From positions 28,540 to 92,539 of the forward strand of contig NZ_WKKE01000026.1 of the NCBI RefSeq assembly GCF_009674775.1: a DNA stretch of 64,000 bases, given 5' to 3'. A program made the position numbers and the translations under genes. How positions within the stretch are numbered: position 1 is the stretch's first letter; every line of letters starts with the position of its first letter. Shown piece by piece: positions 50,146-58,190 of the stretch. Below the pieces are notes generated by a model, which saw nothing but the letters and a program-made list of their open reading frames with translations, ran no database searches and had not been told where the DNA came from. This stretch comes from Flavobacterium sp. LC2016-23. GTDB lineage: Bacteria; Bacteroidota; Bacteroidia; Flavobacteriales; Flavobacteriaceae.

Positions 50146-52284
50146 ATGATAAGAAAAGACCTTACACATATAAAGTTAGAAGTTAAAAGTGAGAAGTCAG
50201 AAGTTGATTCAAAAGATCAATTGGCTGAAGAAAACTTTGTAACTGCTGAAGGAATTGAGATCAAAAAAACCTATTCTGAAAAAGATATTGAAGATTTAGA
50301 GTTTTTGGATTTCGGAGCGGGCTATGCCCCAAATTTACGTGGCCCATACGCCACCATGTATGTCAGACGTCCTTGGACCATTCGTCAATATGCGGGATTT
50401 TCCACCGCAGAAGAAAGTAACGCCTTTTACAGACGAAACCTGGCCGCCGGACAAAAAGGATTGTCAATTGCATTTGATCTGCCTACCCATCGCGGTTACG
50501 ATTCCGATCACGAACGTGTGGTGGGTGACGTTGGTAAAGCCGGTGTAGCCATTGATTCTGTTGAAGACATGAAAGTGCTCTTTGATCAGATTCCTTTGGA
50601 TGAAATGTCTGTTTCCATGACCATGAATGGTGCCGTTTTACCCATTATGGCCTTTTACATTGTCGCCGCAGAAGAACAGGGAGTCGCCATTGGAAAACTT
50701 TCAGGAACCATTCAGAATGATATTTTAAAGGAGTTTATGGTGCGTAATACCTATATCTATCCGCCAACTCCTTCCATGAAAATAATAGCCGATATTTTTG
50801 AATTTACGAGCAAAAAAATGCCAAAATTCAATTCGATTTCAATTTCCGGATATCACATGCAGGAAGCCGGTGCGACAGCCGATATTGAATTGGCTTATAC
50901 GCTGGCAGATGGTTTAGAATATATCAGAACCGGTCTTTCTACCGGAATGACCATTGATGAATTTGCGCCAAGATTATCCTTTTTCTGGGCCATTGGCATG
51001 AATCATTTTATGGAGATTGCGAAAATGAGAGCCGGAAGAATGATCTGGGCCAAACTGATCCAGCAATTTAACCCGAAAAGCGATAAATCTCTGGCATTAC
51101 GAACACATTGCCAGACCAGCGGCTGGAGTTTAACCGAACAAGACCCTTTTAATAATGTGGCCCGTACCTGTATTGAGGCAACAGCAGCAGCCTTTGGCGG
51201 AACGCAATCCCTGCATACCAACGCACTTGACGAAGCCATTGCCTTACCAACTGATTTCTCTGCCCGAATAGCCCGTAATACGCAGATTTTTTTACAGGAA
51301 GAAACGAAGATCACTAAAACGGTGGATCCCTGGGCAGGCAGTTATTACGTAGAAAGCCTGACAAATGAAATTACGGAAAGTACGTGGAAACTTATTCAGG
51401 AAGTCGAGGAGCTGGGCGGAATGACAAAAGCGATTGAAGCCGGAATTCCAAAACTGAGAATTGAAGAAGCTGCCGCCAGAAAACAGGCCAGAATTGACAG
51501 CGGTCAGGATATAATTGTTGGGGTAAATAAGTTTAGGTTAGAAAAAGAAGATCCGTTACATATTCTGGATGTCGACAACCAAATGGTTCGTAAACAACAG
51601 ATAGAACGTCTTGAAGAAATAAAATCAAAAAGAGATACTGAAAAAGTAAATCAATCACTGGAAAAATTAATTCTTTGTGCTAAAACCGGACAGGGCAACT
51701 TACTTGAAATTGCTGTAGAAGCGGCAAGAAACAGAGCAACTTTAGGCGAAATCAGCGATGCTCTGGAAAGTATTTTCGGAAGGTTCAAAGCGCAAATTAA
51801 ATCCTTTAGCGGTGTGTATAGTGCAGCAATAAAAAACGATGAAGCTTTTGAAAAGGCAAAACAACTGGCAGATGCCTTTGCCAGACAAGAAGGAAGACGT
51901 CCGAGAATTATGATTGCCAAAATGGGCCAGGACGGACATGACAGAGGGGCAAAAGTAGTAGCAACCGGTTATGCCGATGTTGGTTTTGATGTGGACATAG
52001 GGCCATTATTTCAGACGCCTGCCGAAGCTGCTAAACAGGCAGTGGAAAATGACGTACATATTTTAGGGGTTTCATCACTCGCGGCGGGACACAAAACACT
52101 GGTTCCCCAGGTAATTGAAGAACTTAAAAAACACGGACGTGAAGATATTATGGTAATTGTCGGAGGTGTGATTCCGGCACAGGATTATCAATACTTGTTT
52201 GATGCCGGTGCAGTGGCCGTTTTTGGACCCGGAACTAAAATTAGTGAGGCGGCTATCAAAATTCTTGATATTTTAATTGACTAA
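50146..52284 (+). CDS. mutB: Methylmalonyl-CoA mutase large (catalytic) subunit
   Basis: The catalytic, cobalamin-binding subunit. In 712 residues the N-terminal barrel has PWTIRQYAGFSTAEESNAFYRRNLAAGQKGLS and FDLPTHRGYDSDHERVVGDVGKAGVAIDS. The B12 domain has MGQDGHDRGAKVVATGYADVGFDVDIGP near 593-620. The first 35 residues (HIKLEVKSEKSEVDSKDQLA) do not align with other mutases and contain repeat-word-like DNA (AAGTTAGAAGTTAAAAGTGAG). Partner of mutA; meaB is 40 kb away. Confidence 0.97.
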   Translation: MIRKDLTHIKLEVKSEKSEVDSKDQLAEENFVTAEGIEIKKTYSEKDIEDLEFLDFGAGYAPNLRGPYATMYVRRPWTIRQYAGFSTAEESNAFYRRNLAAGQKGLSIAFDLPTHRGYDSDHERVVGDVGKAGVAIDSVEDMKVLFDQIPLDEMSVSMTMNGAVLPIMAFYIVAAEEQGVAIGKLSGTIQNDILKEFMVRNTYIYPPTPSMKIIADIFEFTSKKMPKFNSISISGYHMQEAGATADIELAYTLADGLEYIRTGLSTGMTIDEFAPRLSFFWAIGMNHFMEIAKMRAGRMIWAKLIQQFNPKSDKSLALRTHCQTSGWSLTEQDPFNNVARTCIEATAAAFGGTQSLHTNALDEAIALPTDFSARIARNTQIFLQEETKITKTVDPWAGSYYVESLTNEITESTWKLIQEVEELGGMTKAIEAGIPKLRIEEAAARKQARIDSGQDIIVGVNKFRLEKEDPLHILDVDNQMVRKQQIERLEEIKSKRDTEKVNQSLEKLILCAKTGQGNLLEIAVEAARNRATLGEISDALESIFGRFKAQIKSFSGVYSAAIKNDEAFEKAKQLADAFARQEGRRPRIMIAKMGQDGHDRGAKVVATGYADVGFDVDIGPLFQTPAEAAKQAVENDVHILGVSSLAAGHKTLVPQVIEELKKHGREDIMVIVGGVIPAQDYQYLFDAGAVAVFGPGTKISEAAIKILDILID

Positions 52285-52296
52285 AAATGTAAACAT

Positions 52297-52329
52297 AAAA
52301 AAAACCTGCTTTTTACAGCAGGTTTTTTT
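52297..52329. terminator. Bidirectional terminator after mutB
   Basis: AAAACCTGCT pairs with AGCAGGTTTT around TTTTAC, with A-run and T-run; lies between convergent mutB and the transglycosylase-like gene. Confidence 0.87.
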
Positions 52330-52346
52330 ATAAAGTTTTCACTTTA

Positions 52347-52991
52347 TTAATCGTTAATTGTAGCATTACTATCTGCTTCAATATAAGAAAGATCATAACC
52401 TCCGAAGGCTTTCAGATAACTTCTTAATGAGGTCCCGTACGCATCTCTGAAATGCCTGTTTCCTCTGTTTTTAAAGAAGTTTTTTACTGAACCTGCGCCT
52501 CCAAGATGTGCAGCTGCTAAAATTCCGGATTCCGTAATTTCAACACCATTAATAACTTTTCCCTCATACTTTTCAATTTCATTACGTAAAATCCATTTGT
52601 TTCTGGACAGTAACGCAATAAAAGCTTTTTCTTGTAAAGCAGGATCTTTCAGGAAAGCTTTGTCATTTTGAATACCAATAGCTCTTAAAGCTTTAGAACC
52701 AAACTGGTATTTACCCATGTACCCTAAGGAATTAACCAGCCGGTATTTTCCCTGAGATTCTTTAAAAGCAACTGCTTCTTTGAACCCTATCAGATGATTT
52801 CCGGTGTATGGGATGTTTAAATTTAAATTAGGATAATCATCCTTTTCTTGTGATGGAAGTAAGTATTCGGATCCATCCGTTTTTTCGATTAAAAACCACG
52901 GTTTGGTTTTTAGATTAAAGGGTTTAAAACCCAGGCTTAAAAATGTAATAATAACAATCAAACTCGAGTAAAAGTACCATTTCTTTATCAT
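52347..52991 (-). CDS. Secreted lytic transglycosylase-like protein
   Basis: A 214-residue protein anchored or secreted by an N-terminal hydrophobic stretch (FYSSLIVIITFLSLGF). The mature domain is lysozyme-like: FKEAVAFKESQGKYRLVNSLGYMGKYQFGSKAL has the Glu (KES) and the GYMGKYQFG turn seen in soluble-lytic-transglycosylase and Rpf-like folds, followed by AAAHLGGAGSVKNFF. It probably cleaves peptidoglycan between MurNAc and GlcNAc. It follows DUF2279 and mltG on the same strand, a cell-wall neighbourhood, though 99 bases separate it from the others. Confidence 0.78.
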   Translation of the reverse strand: MIKKWYFYSSLIVIITFLSLGFKPFNLKTKPWFLIEKTDGSEYLLPSQEKDDYPNLNLNIPYTGNHLIGFKEAVAFKESQGKYRLVNSLGYMGKYQFGSKALRAIGIQNDKAFLKDPALQEKAFIALLSRNKWILRNEIEKYEGKVINGVEITESGILAAAHLGGAGSVKNFFKNRGNRHFRDAYGTSLRSYLKAFGGYDLSYIEADSNATIND

Positions 52992-53090
52992 AAATTGTTT
53001 TTCTTCAAAACGCTGTCACCTTTTTGAAATTTCTACGGTGCAAAGATAAAAAAAATTGTAATTATACTAAAAATCAGTCATTTAGCATTT

Positions 53091-54011
53091 TTAAAAATAA
53101 AGCGCATGTGCTTTAAACGCTTTATTGGCGGAGTATTCCAAAGTTGGGGCAGGAATTTTAATCGTGTTCAAAACCGAAAAAATAGTTTTCAAAAAATGCG
53201 ATTTTGTGTTAATTTTAGCTAAATCGACGTCAAAACTAAGAAAAAACTGACAGTATCTTTCCGGGTTTTCGACCGAAACCGGAATTTCGCTTTGTACATT
53301 TCCGGATAACATTCCCTCAGCTCCATATCCAAAAGCGACATTTAACCACTTAGGAATTTTTGATTCTCTGGCAAAAGAATGAAGGTTAACAGAAAGCCAA
53401 TACGTCTGTCCATTATAATCTTTCAGGAGCTGTTCGTTCAATGAACTTCCCAGTTTTTCGGGCCTTCTATTGGCGTAGGAAGTGGTGTGAAAAGAAAATT
53501 TAGGTGTTATACGTTGTTCCTTCCAGATCAATTGCTGGGAAACATATAAGACCGTTCCCGCTGTATTGGCAATTATATCTCCTGAAGAAGCTCCCCATTC
53601 GGAGGAAAAGCCATCAAAAACTTCAACGGCAGCTAAAAAAACAAAACCAATCCCGGCGCCATACACCAATTGCTTTTTAGCATCAGCACCACTCCAGTTC
53701 AGGGCCTCTGCGCCAAATCGTCCCAAATGATACGCGGAATAGAAATGTCCGACCTTATCCATTTGCAGCCATTCCTTATTATCATTTATAAAATGAAATT
53801 TAGACTGCGGATAATCGGCATACCAAATCTGATTCAAACCAATTAAAGTAGCTGAAGCTAAAGCAGCTTCCGTTATGATAACTGTATTTTGTCTTTTTAA
53901 ATTTAAAGTATCTGAAGGCGTTAAAAAGGCATCAATTTTACTTTGAGCTTTCATGAATTGAAAACTCAAAAAAAATAGAATCAATAAAACAGGGGCATTT
54001 TTTAAATTCAA
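53091..54011 (-). CDS. DUF2279 protein
   Basis: A 306-residue secreted protein with a signal peptide (MNLKNAPVLLILFFLSFQFMKA, cut near AQS). The hallmark DUF2279 segment is MDKVGHFYSAYHLGRFGAEALNWSGADAKKQLVYGAGIGFVFLAAVEVFDGFSSEWGASSGDIIANTAGTVLYVSQQ. It has a His-Tyr and an acid (DGFSSEWGASSGD) cluster that may bind metal or substrate in a membrane helix pair. Function unknown. It starts two bases after the mltG stop and is co-transcribed with mltG and dapF. Confidence 0.85.
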   Translation of the reverse strand: MNLKNAPVLLILFFLSFQFMKAQSKIDAFLTPSDTLNLKRQNTVIITEAALASATLIGLNQIWYADYPQSKFHFINDNKEWLQMDKVGHFYSAYHLGRFGAEALNWSGADAKKQLVYGAGIGFVFLAAVEVFDGFSSEWGASSGDIIANTAGTVLYVSQQLIWKEQRITPKFSFHTTSYANRRPEKLGSSLNEQLLKDYNGQTYWLSVNLHSFARESKIPKWLNVAFGYGAEGMLSGNVQSEIPVSVENPERYCQFFLSFDVDLAKINTKSHFLKTIFSVLNTIKIPAPTLEYSANKAFKAHALYF

Positions 54012-54013
54012 AA

Positions 54014-55054
54014 CTATCTTGTTACTCCCTGACCGGCAATCCAGTCTGAATACTTTTTGGCGTTAATGGTATGCTGTTCGTACGTAGAAGCAAATTCGTG
54101 GTATCCGAAACGATCTACACTCGCACAGAAATAAATATAATCGTTTTTCTCCGGATTTAAAACGGCATCAAGAGCCGTAATATCAGGCATTGCGATTGGT
54201 CCCGGAGGAAGTCCCACATTTACATATGTATTATAAGGTGATTTCATGATCAGGTCGTTATAAAAAACCCTTTTGATCACCTGGTCAAAATTATTAGATT
54301 TTAATTTCAACGCGTAGATTACCGTTGGGTCAGCCTGCAAAGGCATTGCCAAACGCAAACGGTTCAGATAAACACCGGCTATACGCGGTCTTTCATCCTT
54401 TTTAACAGATTCTTTATGCACGATAGAAGCTAAAATCGTAGCCTGAACCGGAGTCAGTCCCTGCGCTTTTGCTTTTGCAATTCTGTCAGCCGTCCAGAAA
54501 TTATGATATTCTTTAATCATTTTATCACGGAATTTCTCTGCAGAAGTATTCCAGTAAATTTCATAGGTATTCGGGATAAACATCGCAAAAACATTCTCTT
54601 CATTAAAGCCGTTTTCTTTTAAGAAAGTAGAATCCTTAATGGCTTTCATAAGGGATAAACTGTCTGCTTCGATTTCAGAACCAACACGTCCCGCAAAATT
54701 TTCCAGACGTTCCTGATTGTTAAAGGCTAATTTAACAGGAACATTAGAACGCATCGCTCTTACCAAATCGATATTATTCATGTCTTTTTTAAGTAAAAAA
54801 CGACCTGATTTTACGTTTTCCGGATAGCTTCTTTTATTGGCTACCATTTCGAAATTTTCGAAATTTTTAATGTAAGGCGCCAATATCTTTTTAACATCTG
54901 TATAATTTGCTCCCGTCGGAACATATACGTATACTTCTTTTTCTTCGAATTTAGTATTGGAACTAAAAATTCTACTAATTAAAATGAATCCGTAAATCAT
55001 TAAAACTGAAATAACGGCTACGGCAGTTAACGTGATTATTTTTTTTATAGTCAA
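54014..55054 (-). CDS. mltG: Endolytic transglycosylase MltG
   Basis: Cuts nascent peptidoglycan strands, setting glycan length. The 346-residue membrane protein has one N-terminal helix (AVISVLMIYGFILISRIF), a LysM-like part, and the YceG domain. The catalytic Glu is in ILASIVHKESVKKDERPRIAGVYLNRLRLAMPLQADPTVIYAL, and SPYNTYVNVGLPPGPIAMPDITALDAVLNPEKNDYIYFCA follows. Motifs fit MltG, with His before the catalytic Glu where others have Glu (VEKET). It lies between a GNAT gene (16 bases) and DUF2279 (2 bases). Confidence 0.95.
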   Translation of the reverse strand: MTIKKIITLTAVAVISVLMIYGFILISRIFSSNTKFEEKEVYVYVPTGANYTDVKKILAPYIKNFENFEMVANKRSYPENVKSGRFLLKKDMNNIDLVRAMRSNVPVKLAFNNQERLENFAGRVGSEIEADSLSLMKAIKDSTFLKENGFNEENVFAMFIPNTYEIYWNTSAEKFRDKMIKEYHNFWTADRIAKAKAQGLTPVQATILASIVHKESVKKDERPRIAGVYLNRLRLAMPLQADPTVIYALKLKSNNFDQVIKRVFYNDLIMKSPYNTYVNVGLPPGPIAMPDITALDAVLNPEKNDYIYFCASVDRFGYHEFASTYEQHTINAKKYSDWIAGQGVTR

Positions 55055-55070
55055 AGCTGAAATTTTAAAG

Positions 55071-55598
55071 TTATTTGTTAATTAGTTGAAAAATTGCTTC
55101 ATCCTGATACTTGTTATTTTGCAAAATCCAATCTTTTTTAATTCCTATTTCCTTAAAGCCAAATTTAGTAAAAAGTGCTATACTAGCTACATTTCCTACA
55201 TTAATATTTGCATATAATTGATGCAGGTTTAAATTATGAAAAGAGTATTTAATTAATAATCCTAATGCCTCAGAACCAACCTTTTGATTTCTGTTGTCTT
55301 TATTCTGAATGACAATTCCAATTCCCGCTCTGTTATTTTTCGGATCAAATTCAAATAAATCGATCAATCCGATAGCCGGAAAATCTTCATCCTGACAGAT
55401 CGCCAGTCTTAATTGTTTGGCTTCATAAATATCCTGATGTGCATTTTCAAGATACTGACGCACCAAAAATCGGCTGTAAGGGGTTTGTGTATTACTCACT
55501 TCCCAAATACTCTGGTCGTTTTCCATTGCATACACAAATTCCAGATCATTAGGTTCTAATGCGCGCAAGTAAACAGAATCTCCTTTTAGCGTTATCAT
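55071..55598 (-). CDS. GNAT N-acetyltransferase
   Basis: A 175-residue acetyltransferase. It starts MITLKGDSVYLRALEPNDLEFVYAMENDQSIWEVSNTQTPYSRF. The acetyl-CoA site is GIGIVIQNKDNRNQKVGSEALGLLIKYSFHNLNLHQLYANINVGN, and the pattern ends IALFTKFGFKEIG. It resembles RimJ-like and diamine-acetyltransferase-like (SpeG) proteins; substrate unknown. It sits between dapF (50 bases, with a TTGGAATT word) and mltG, so is probably in that operon. Confidence 0.9.
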   Translation of the reverse strand: MITLKGDSVYLRALEPNDLEFVYAMENDQSIWEVSNTQTPYSRFLVRQYLENAHQDIYEAKQLRLAICQDEDFPAIGLIDLFEFDPKNNRAGIGIVIQNKDNRNQKVGSEALGLLIKYSFHNLNLHQLYANINVGNVASIALFTKFGFKEIGIKKDWILQNNKYQDEAIFQLINK

Positions 55599-55648
55599 TT
55601 TTAATTTCAGTTTTTAGTTTTGGAATTTGGAATTTGAAATTTGGAATT

Positions 55649-56431
55649 TTATACTTCTATTGTTCCTTTAAAAACAAATTTTGCCGGTCCGGTTAAAAAA
55701 ACATTGGTGAAATGTTCTCCGATTTTATCAAAAGAAACCACAAGTTTCCCACCTTCCACATTCAGATTAATAGATGTTTTATCCGTCTGGCCAATGGCAT
55801 TCATGGCAATTGCAACGGCTGTAGCACCGGTACCACAAGCAAGGGTTTCATCTTCAACACCTCTTTCGTAAGTACGAAGTGAAAAAGTACTGTCATCGAC
55901 TTTCTTTACAAAATTAATATTGCTTCCCTTTTCTCCATACAATTCTCCGTAACGAATTGCTGCGCCGTTTTCTTTTACATTGTAGTGCACTAAATCATCC
56001 ACAAGCTGCACGTGATGTGGAGAACCGGTATTTAAAAAAGTATAAGTATCTTTTTTCTGAATTTCATCCACATCAATCATTTGCAAAGAAACAATAGCAT
56101 CGTCCCCTACTGAAGCATGGTGCAGACCATCAGTGGCAATAAAAGTGGTTTTATCGTCAATAACCCCTAACTGATTGGCAAAAGCCACCAGACAGCGGCC
56201 ACCGTTTCCACACATGGAACTTTGGTTTCCATCTGAATTATAATACACCATTCTAAAATCGGTTTCAGTGTCATTTTCAAGTAAAATAAGTCCGTCGGCA
56301 CCGATTCCGAAACGCCTGTCACACAAACGTTCAATTAGTTTAGTATTGTCTTTAGGAAAAAAGCCTGAACGATTGTCAATCATCACAAAATCATTCCCTG
56401 TGCCCTGATATTTATAAAATTCTATTTGCAT
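55649..56431 (-). CDS. dapF: Diaminopimelate epimerase
   Basis: Converts LL- to meso-diaminopimelate for lysine and peptidoglycan. The 260-residue protein has the start FYKYQGTGNDFVMIDNRSG. The first catalytic Cys is in SSMCGNGGRCLVAFA and the second in LACGTGATAVAIAM, with the RTYERGVEDETLACG context. Length is typical. A TACTTTTG box lies directly upstream (56452-56459). It heads a minus-strand unit with GNAT, mltG and DUF2279, all linked to the cell wall. Confidence 0.97.
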   Translation of the reverse strand: MQIEFYKYQGTGNDFVMIDNRSGFFPKDNTKLIERLCDRRFGIGADGLILLENDTETDFRMVYYNSDGNQSSMCGNGGRCLVAFANQLGVIDDKTTFIATDGLHHASVGDDAIVSLQMIDVDEIQKKDTYTFLNTGSPHHVQLVDDLVHYNVKENGAAIRYGELYGEKGSNINFVKKVDDSTFSLRTYERGVEDETLACGTGATAVAIAMNAIGQTDKTSINLNVEGGKLVVSFDKIGEHFTNVFLTGPAKFVFKGTIEV

Positions 56432-56451
56432 TTTTATTCTGTTAAGAAGTA

Positions 56452-56459
56452 CAAAAGTA
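56452..56459 (-). promoter_or_regulatory. -7 element of dapF
   Basis: CAAAAGTA reads TACTTTTG on the minus strand, matching TAnnTTTG, 21 bases before the dapF start. Confidence 0.5.
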
Positions 56460-56570
56460 CGAACTATTAATTAATGAAATGTTAATCAATGTTAAAGAGC
56501 GTTAAACCATTTTCCCACATAATTTTTTCAATTAATTTTACGTTAAATAACTTAAACATAAATTCTAATT

Positions 56571-57971
56571 ATGAAAAGATTTTCAGCCTTATTTTTAGTG
56601 TCATTATTAAGCGGCACTATTACCCTTGGTGCTTACAAGTTATTATTTGAAAGCAACAATTCTTTTTTTGGAAAAGGAAATTCTGTTGTAACCCTTGCCC
56701 CGGATTCCTACGGTAAAAATGTTGCATTGTCTGCTGAAACTGTCGATTTTACAGAGGCAGCCGACAAAACCATTCATACCGTTGTACACGTAAAAAATGT
56801 CTCGCGTCGAACCGTAAGTAATCCGATGATGGAATTTTTCTATGGTTATGGAGGACAACAGCAACAAGAACAGGTAGGAACAGGTTCGGGTGTTATTATT
56901 TCTGAGGACGGCTATATTGTAACCAACAATCACGTGATTAAGGATGCATCTGAAATTGAAATTACCTTAAACAATAAAAAATCATATACGGCCAAGCTTA
57001 TTGGTACTGATTCCAAAATGGATATCGCATTATTAAAAATCAATGCTGATGAAAAACTTCCGTACACCGCTTTTGCAAATTCTGATTCCGTAAAAATCGG
57101 CGAATGGGTTTTGGCAGTTGGAAATCCGTATAATCTGACTTCAACCGTAACAGCCGGTATCGTTTCGGCAAAAGCCAGAAATCTGGACACCAACGGAATT
57201 CAGTCCTTTATTCAGACCGATGCTGCCGTAAACCCTGGAAATAGTGGTGGTGCACTCGTAAACACTAGAGGGGAACTAATTGGAATCAACACTATGATTT
57301 CATCTATGACAGGCTCTTATGTTGGATACTCGTTTGCTGTTCCTTCTAATATCGCCCGAAAAATTATCGAGGACATTATGGAATACGGAAATGTTCAAAG
57401 AGGAATTTTAGGTGTGGAAGGTCGCGAATTAAACAGTAATGCTTCAAAAGAACTAAGTATTTCGGAAACAGAAGGATTTTACGTTAATAAAGTTTCAAAA
57501 AATTCCGGAGCAGAAAAATCAGGACTTAAACAAGGTGACGTAATTGTAAAACTGGACTCTCAAAAAATCAGCTCGTATGCAGATCTTTCAGGTTACATCA
57601 ATACAAAACGCCCGAATGATGTGGTCAATGTAACTTTTATTAGAGATGCAAAAACGAAAACAGTTCCGGTAACTTTAAGTAAAAATGAATTTTACAGTGC
57701 TGAATTTAAAGGAATCGAACTAGAAAATATTGATGCTGCTGATAAGAAGAAATTCCGAATTGATTACGGAGTAAAAATCAGAAGTATTACAAATGAAAAT
57801 CTGATGCAATATCAGAATGAGCTGCAAGGCAATATTATTTTAAGTATTGACAATGTAAAAGCGACAAATGTTGAAACTGTTTCGAAACTTTTGAAACAAA
57901 AAGACGAAGGACAAAGTGTACGTATTGAAATGATAAACAAAAACGGAGAAATCTTTAGAATTATTATCTAA
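56571..57971 (+). CDS. HtrA/DegP-family periplasmic serine protease
   Basis: A 466-residue protease and chaperone for misfolded envelope proteins. A signal-type start (FSALFLVSLLSGTITLGAYKLLF) may be a cleaved signal or an anchor. The protease domain has the triad His121 (TNNHVIKDA), Asp151 (DSKMDIALLKI) and Ser225 (NPGNSGGAL). Two PDZ domains follow at about 280-370 (GILGVEGRELNS...GLKQGDVIVKLDSQKI) and 380-465. It sits alone and is divergent from dapF over 139 bases. Confidence 0.95.
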   Translation: MKRFSALFLVSLLSGTITLGAYKLLFESNNSFFGKGNSVVTLAPDSYGKNVALSAETVDFTEAADKTIHTVVHVKNVSRRTVSNPMMEFFYGYGGQQQQEQVGTGSGVIISEDGYIVTNNHVIKDASEIEITLNNKKSYTAKLIGTDSKMDIALLKINADEKLPYTAFANSDSVKIGEWVLAVGNPYNLTSTVTAGIVSAKARNLDTNGIQSFIQTDAAVNPGNSGGALVNTRGELIGINTMISSMTGSYVGYSFAVPSNIARKIIEDIMEYGNVQRGILGVEGRELNSNASKELSISETEGFYVNKVSKNSGAEKSGLKQGDVIVKLDSQKISSYADLSGYINTKRPNDVVNVTFIRDAKTKTVPVTLSKNEFYSAEFKGIELENIDAADKKKFRIDYGVKIRSITNENLMQYQNELQGNIILSIDNVKATNVETVSKLLKQKDEGQSVRIEMINKNGEIFRIII

Positions 57972-57974
57972 AAT

Positions 57975-58025
57975 TAGTCGCAGTTTTCAGTGACAGTCTC
58001 AGTCAGCTGCTTTGACTGAAAACTA
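57975..58025. repeat. Word-type inverted repeat, CAGTTTTCAGTC family
   Basis: CAGTTTTCAGTGACAGTCTCAGTCA faces TGACTGAAAACT (58013-58024). Same words as 26107-26216 and 37440-37521. Confidence 0.8.
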
Positions 58026-58049
58026 AAATCTGGGACCAAAATCATAACT

Positions 58050-58086
58050 TGAAAAGCCATCTTAAAAAATAAGGTGGCTTTTTTTA
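58050..58086 (+). terminator. Terminator after the HtrA gene
   Basis: AAAAGCCATCTTA (58052-58064) pairs with TAAGGTGGCTTTT (58070-58082), then T-run. Confidence 0.82.
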
Positions 58087-58134
58087 TTTTCAAAAATAAA
58101 TGCTAAAATAGTTTACGAAATCGATTGAAATGGA

Positions 58135-58142
58135 TACTTTTG
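58135..58142 (+). promoter_or_regulatory. -7 element of the GAPDH gene
   Basis: TACTTTTG matches TAnnTTTG, 56 bases before the ATG. Confidence 0.4.
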
Positions 58143-58190
58143 CGCAAAATTTTAAAATAGGACCCTATTTATTTTTTCAAATTTTCAATT

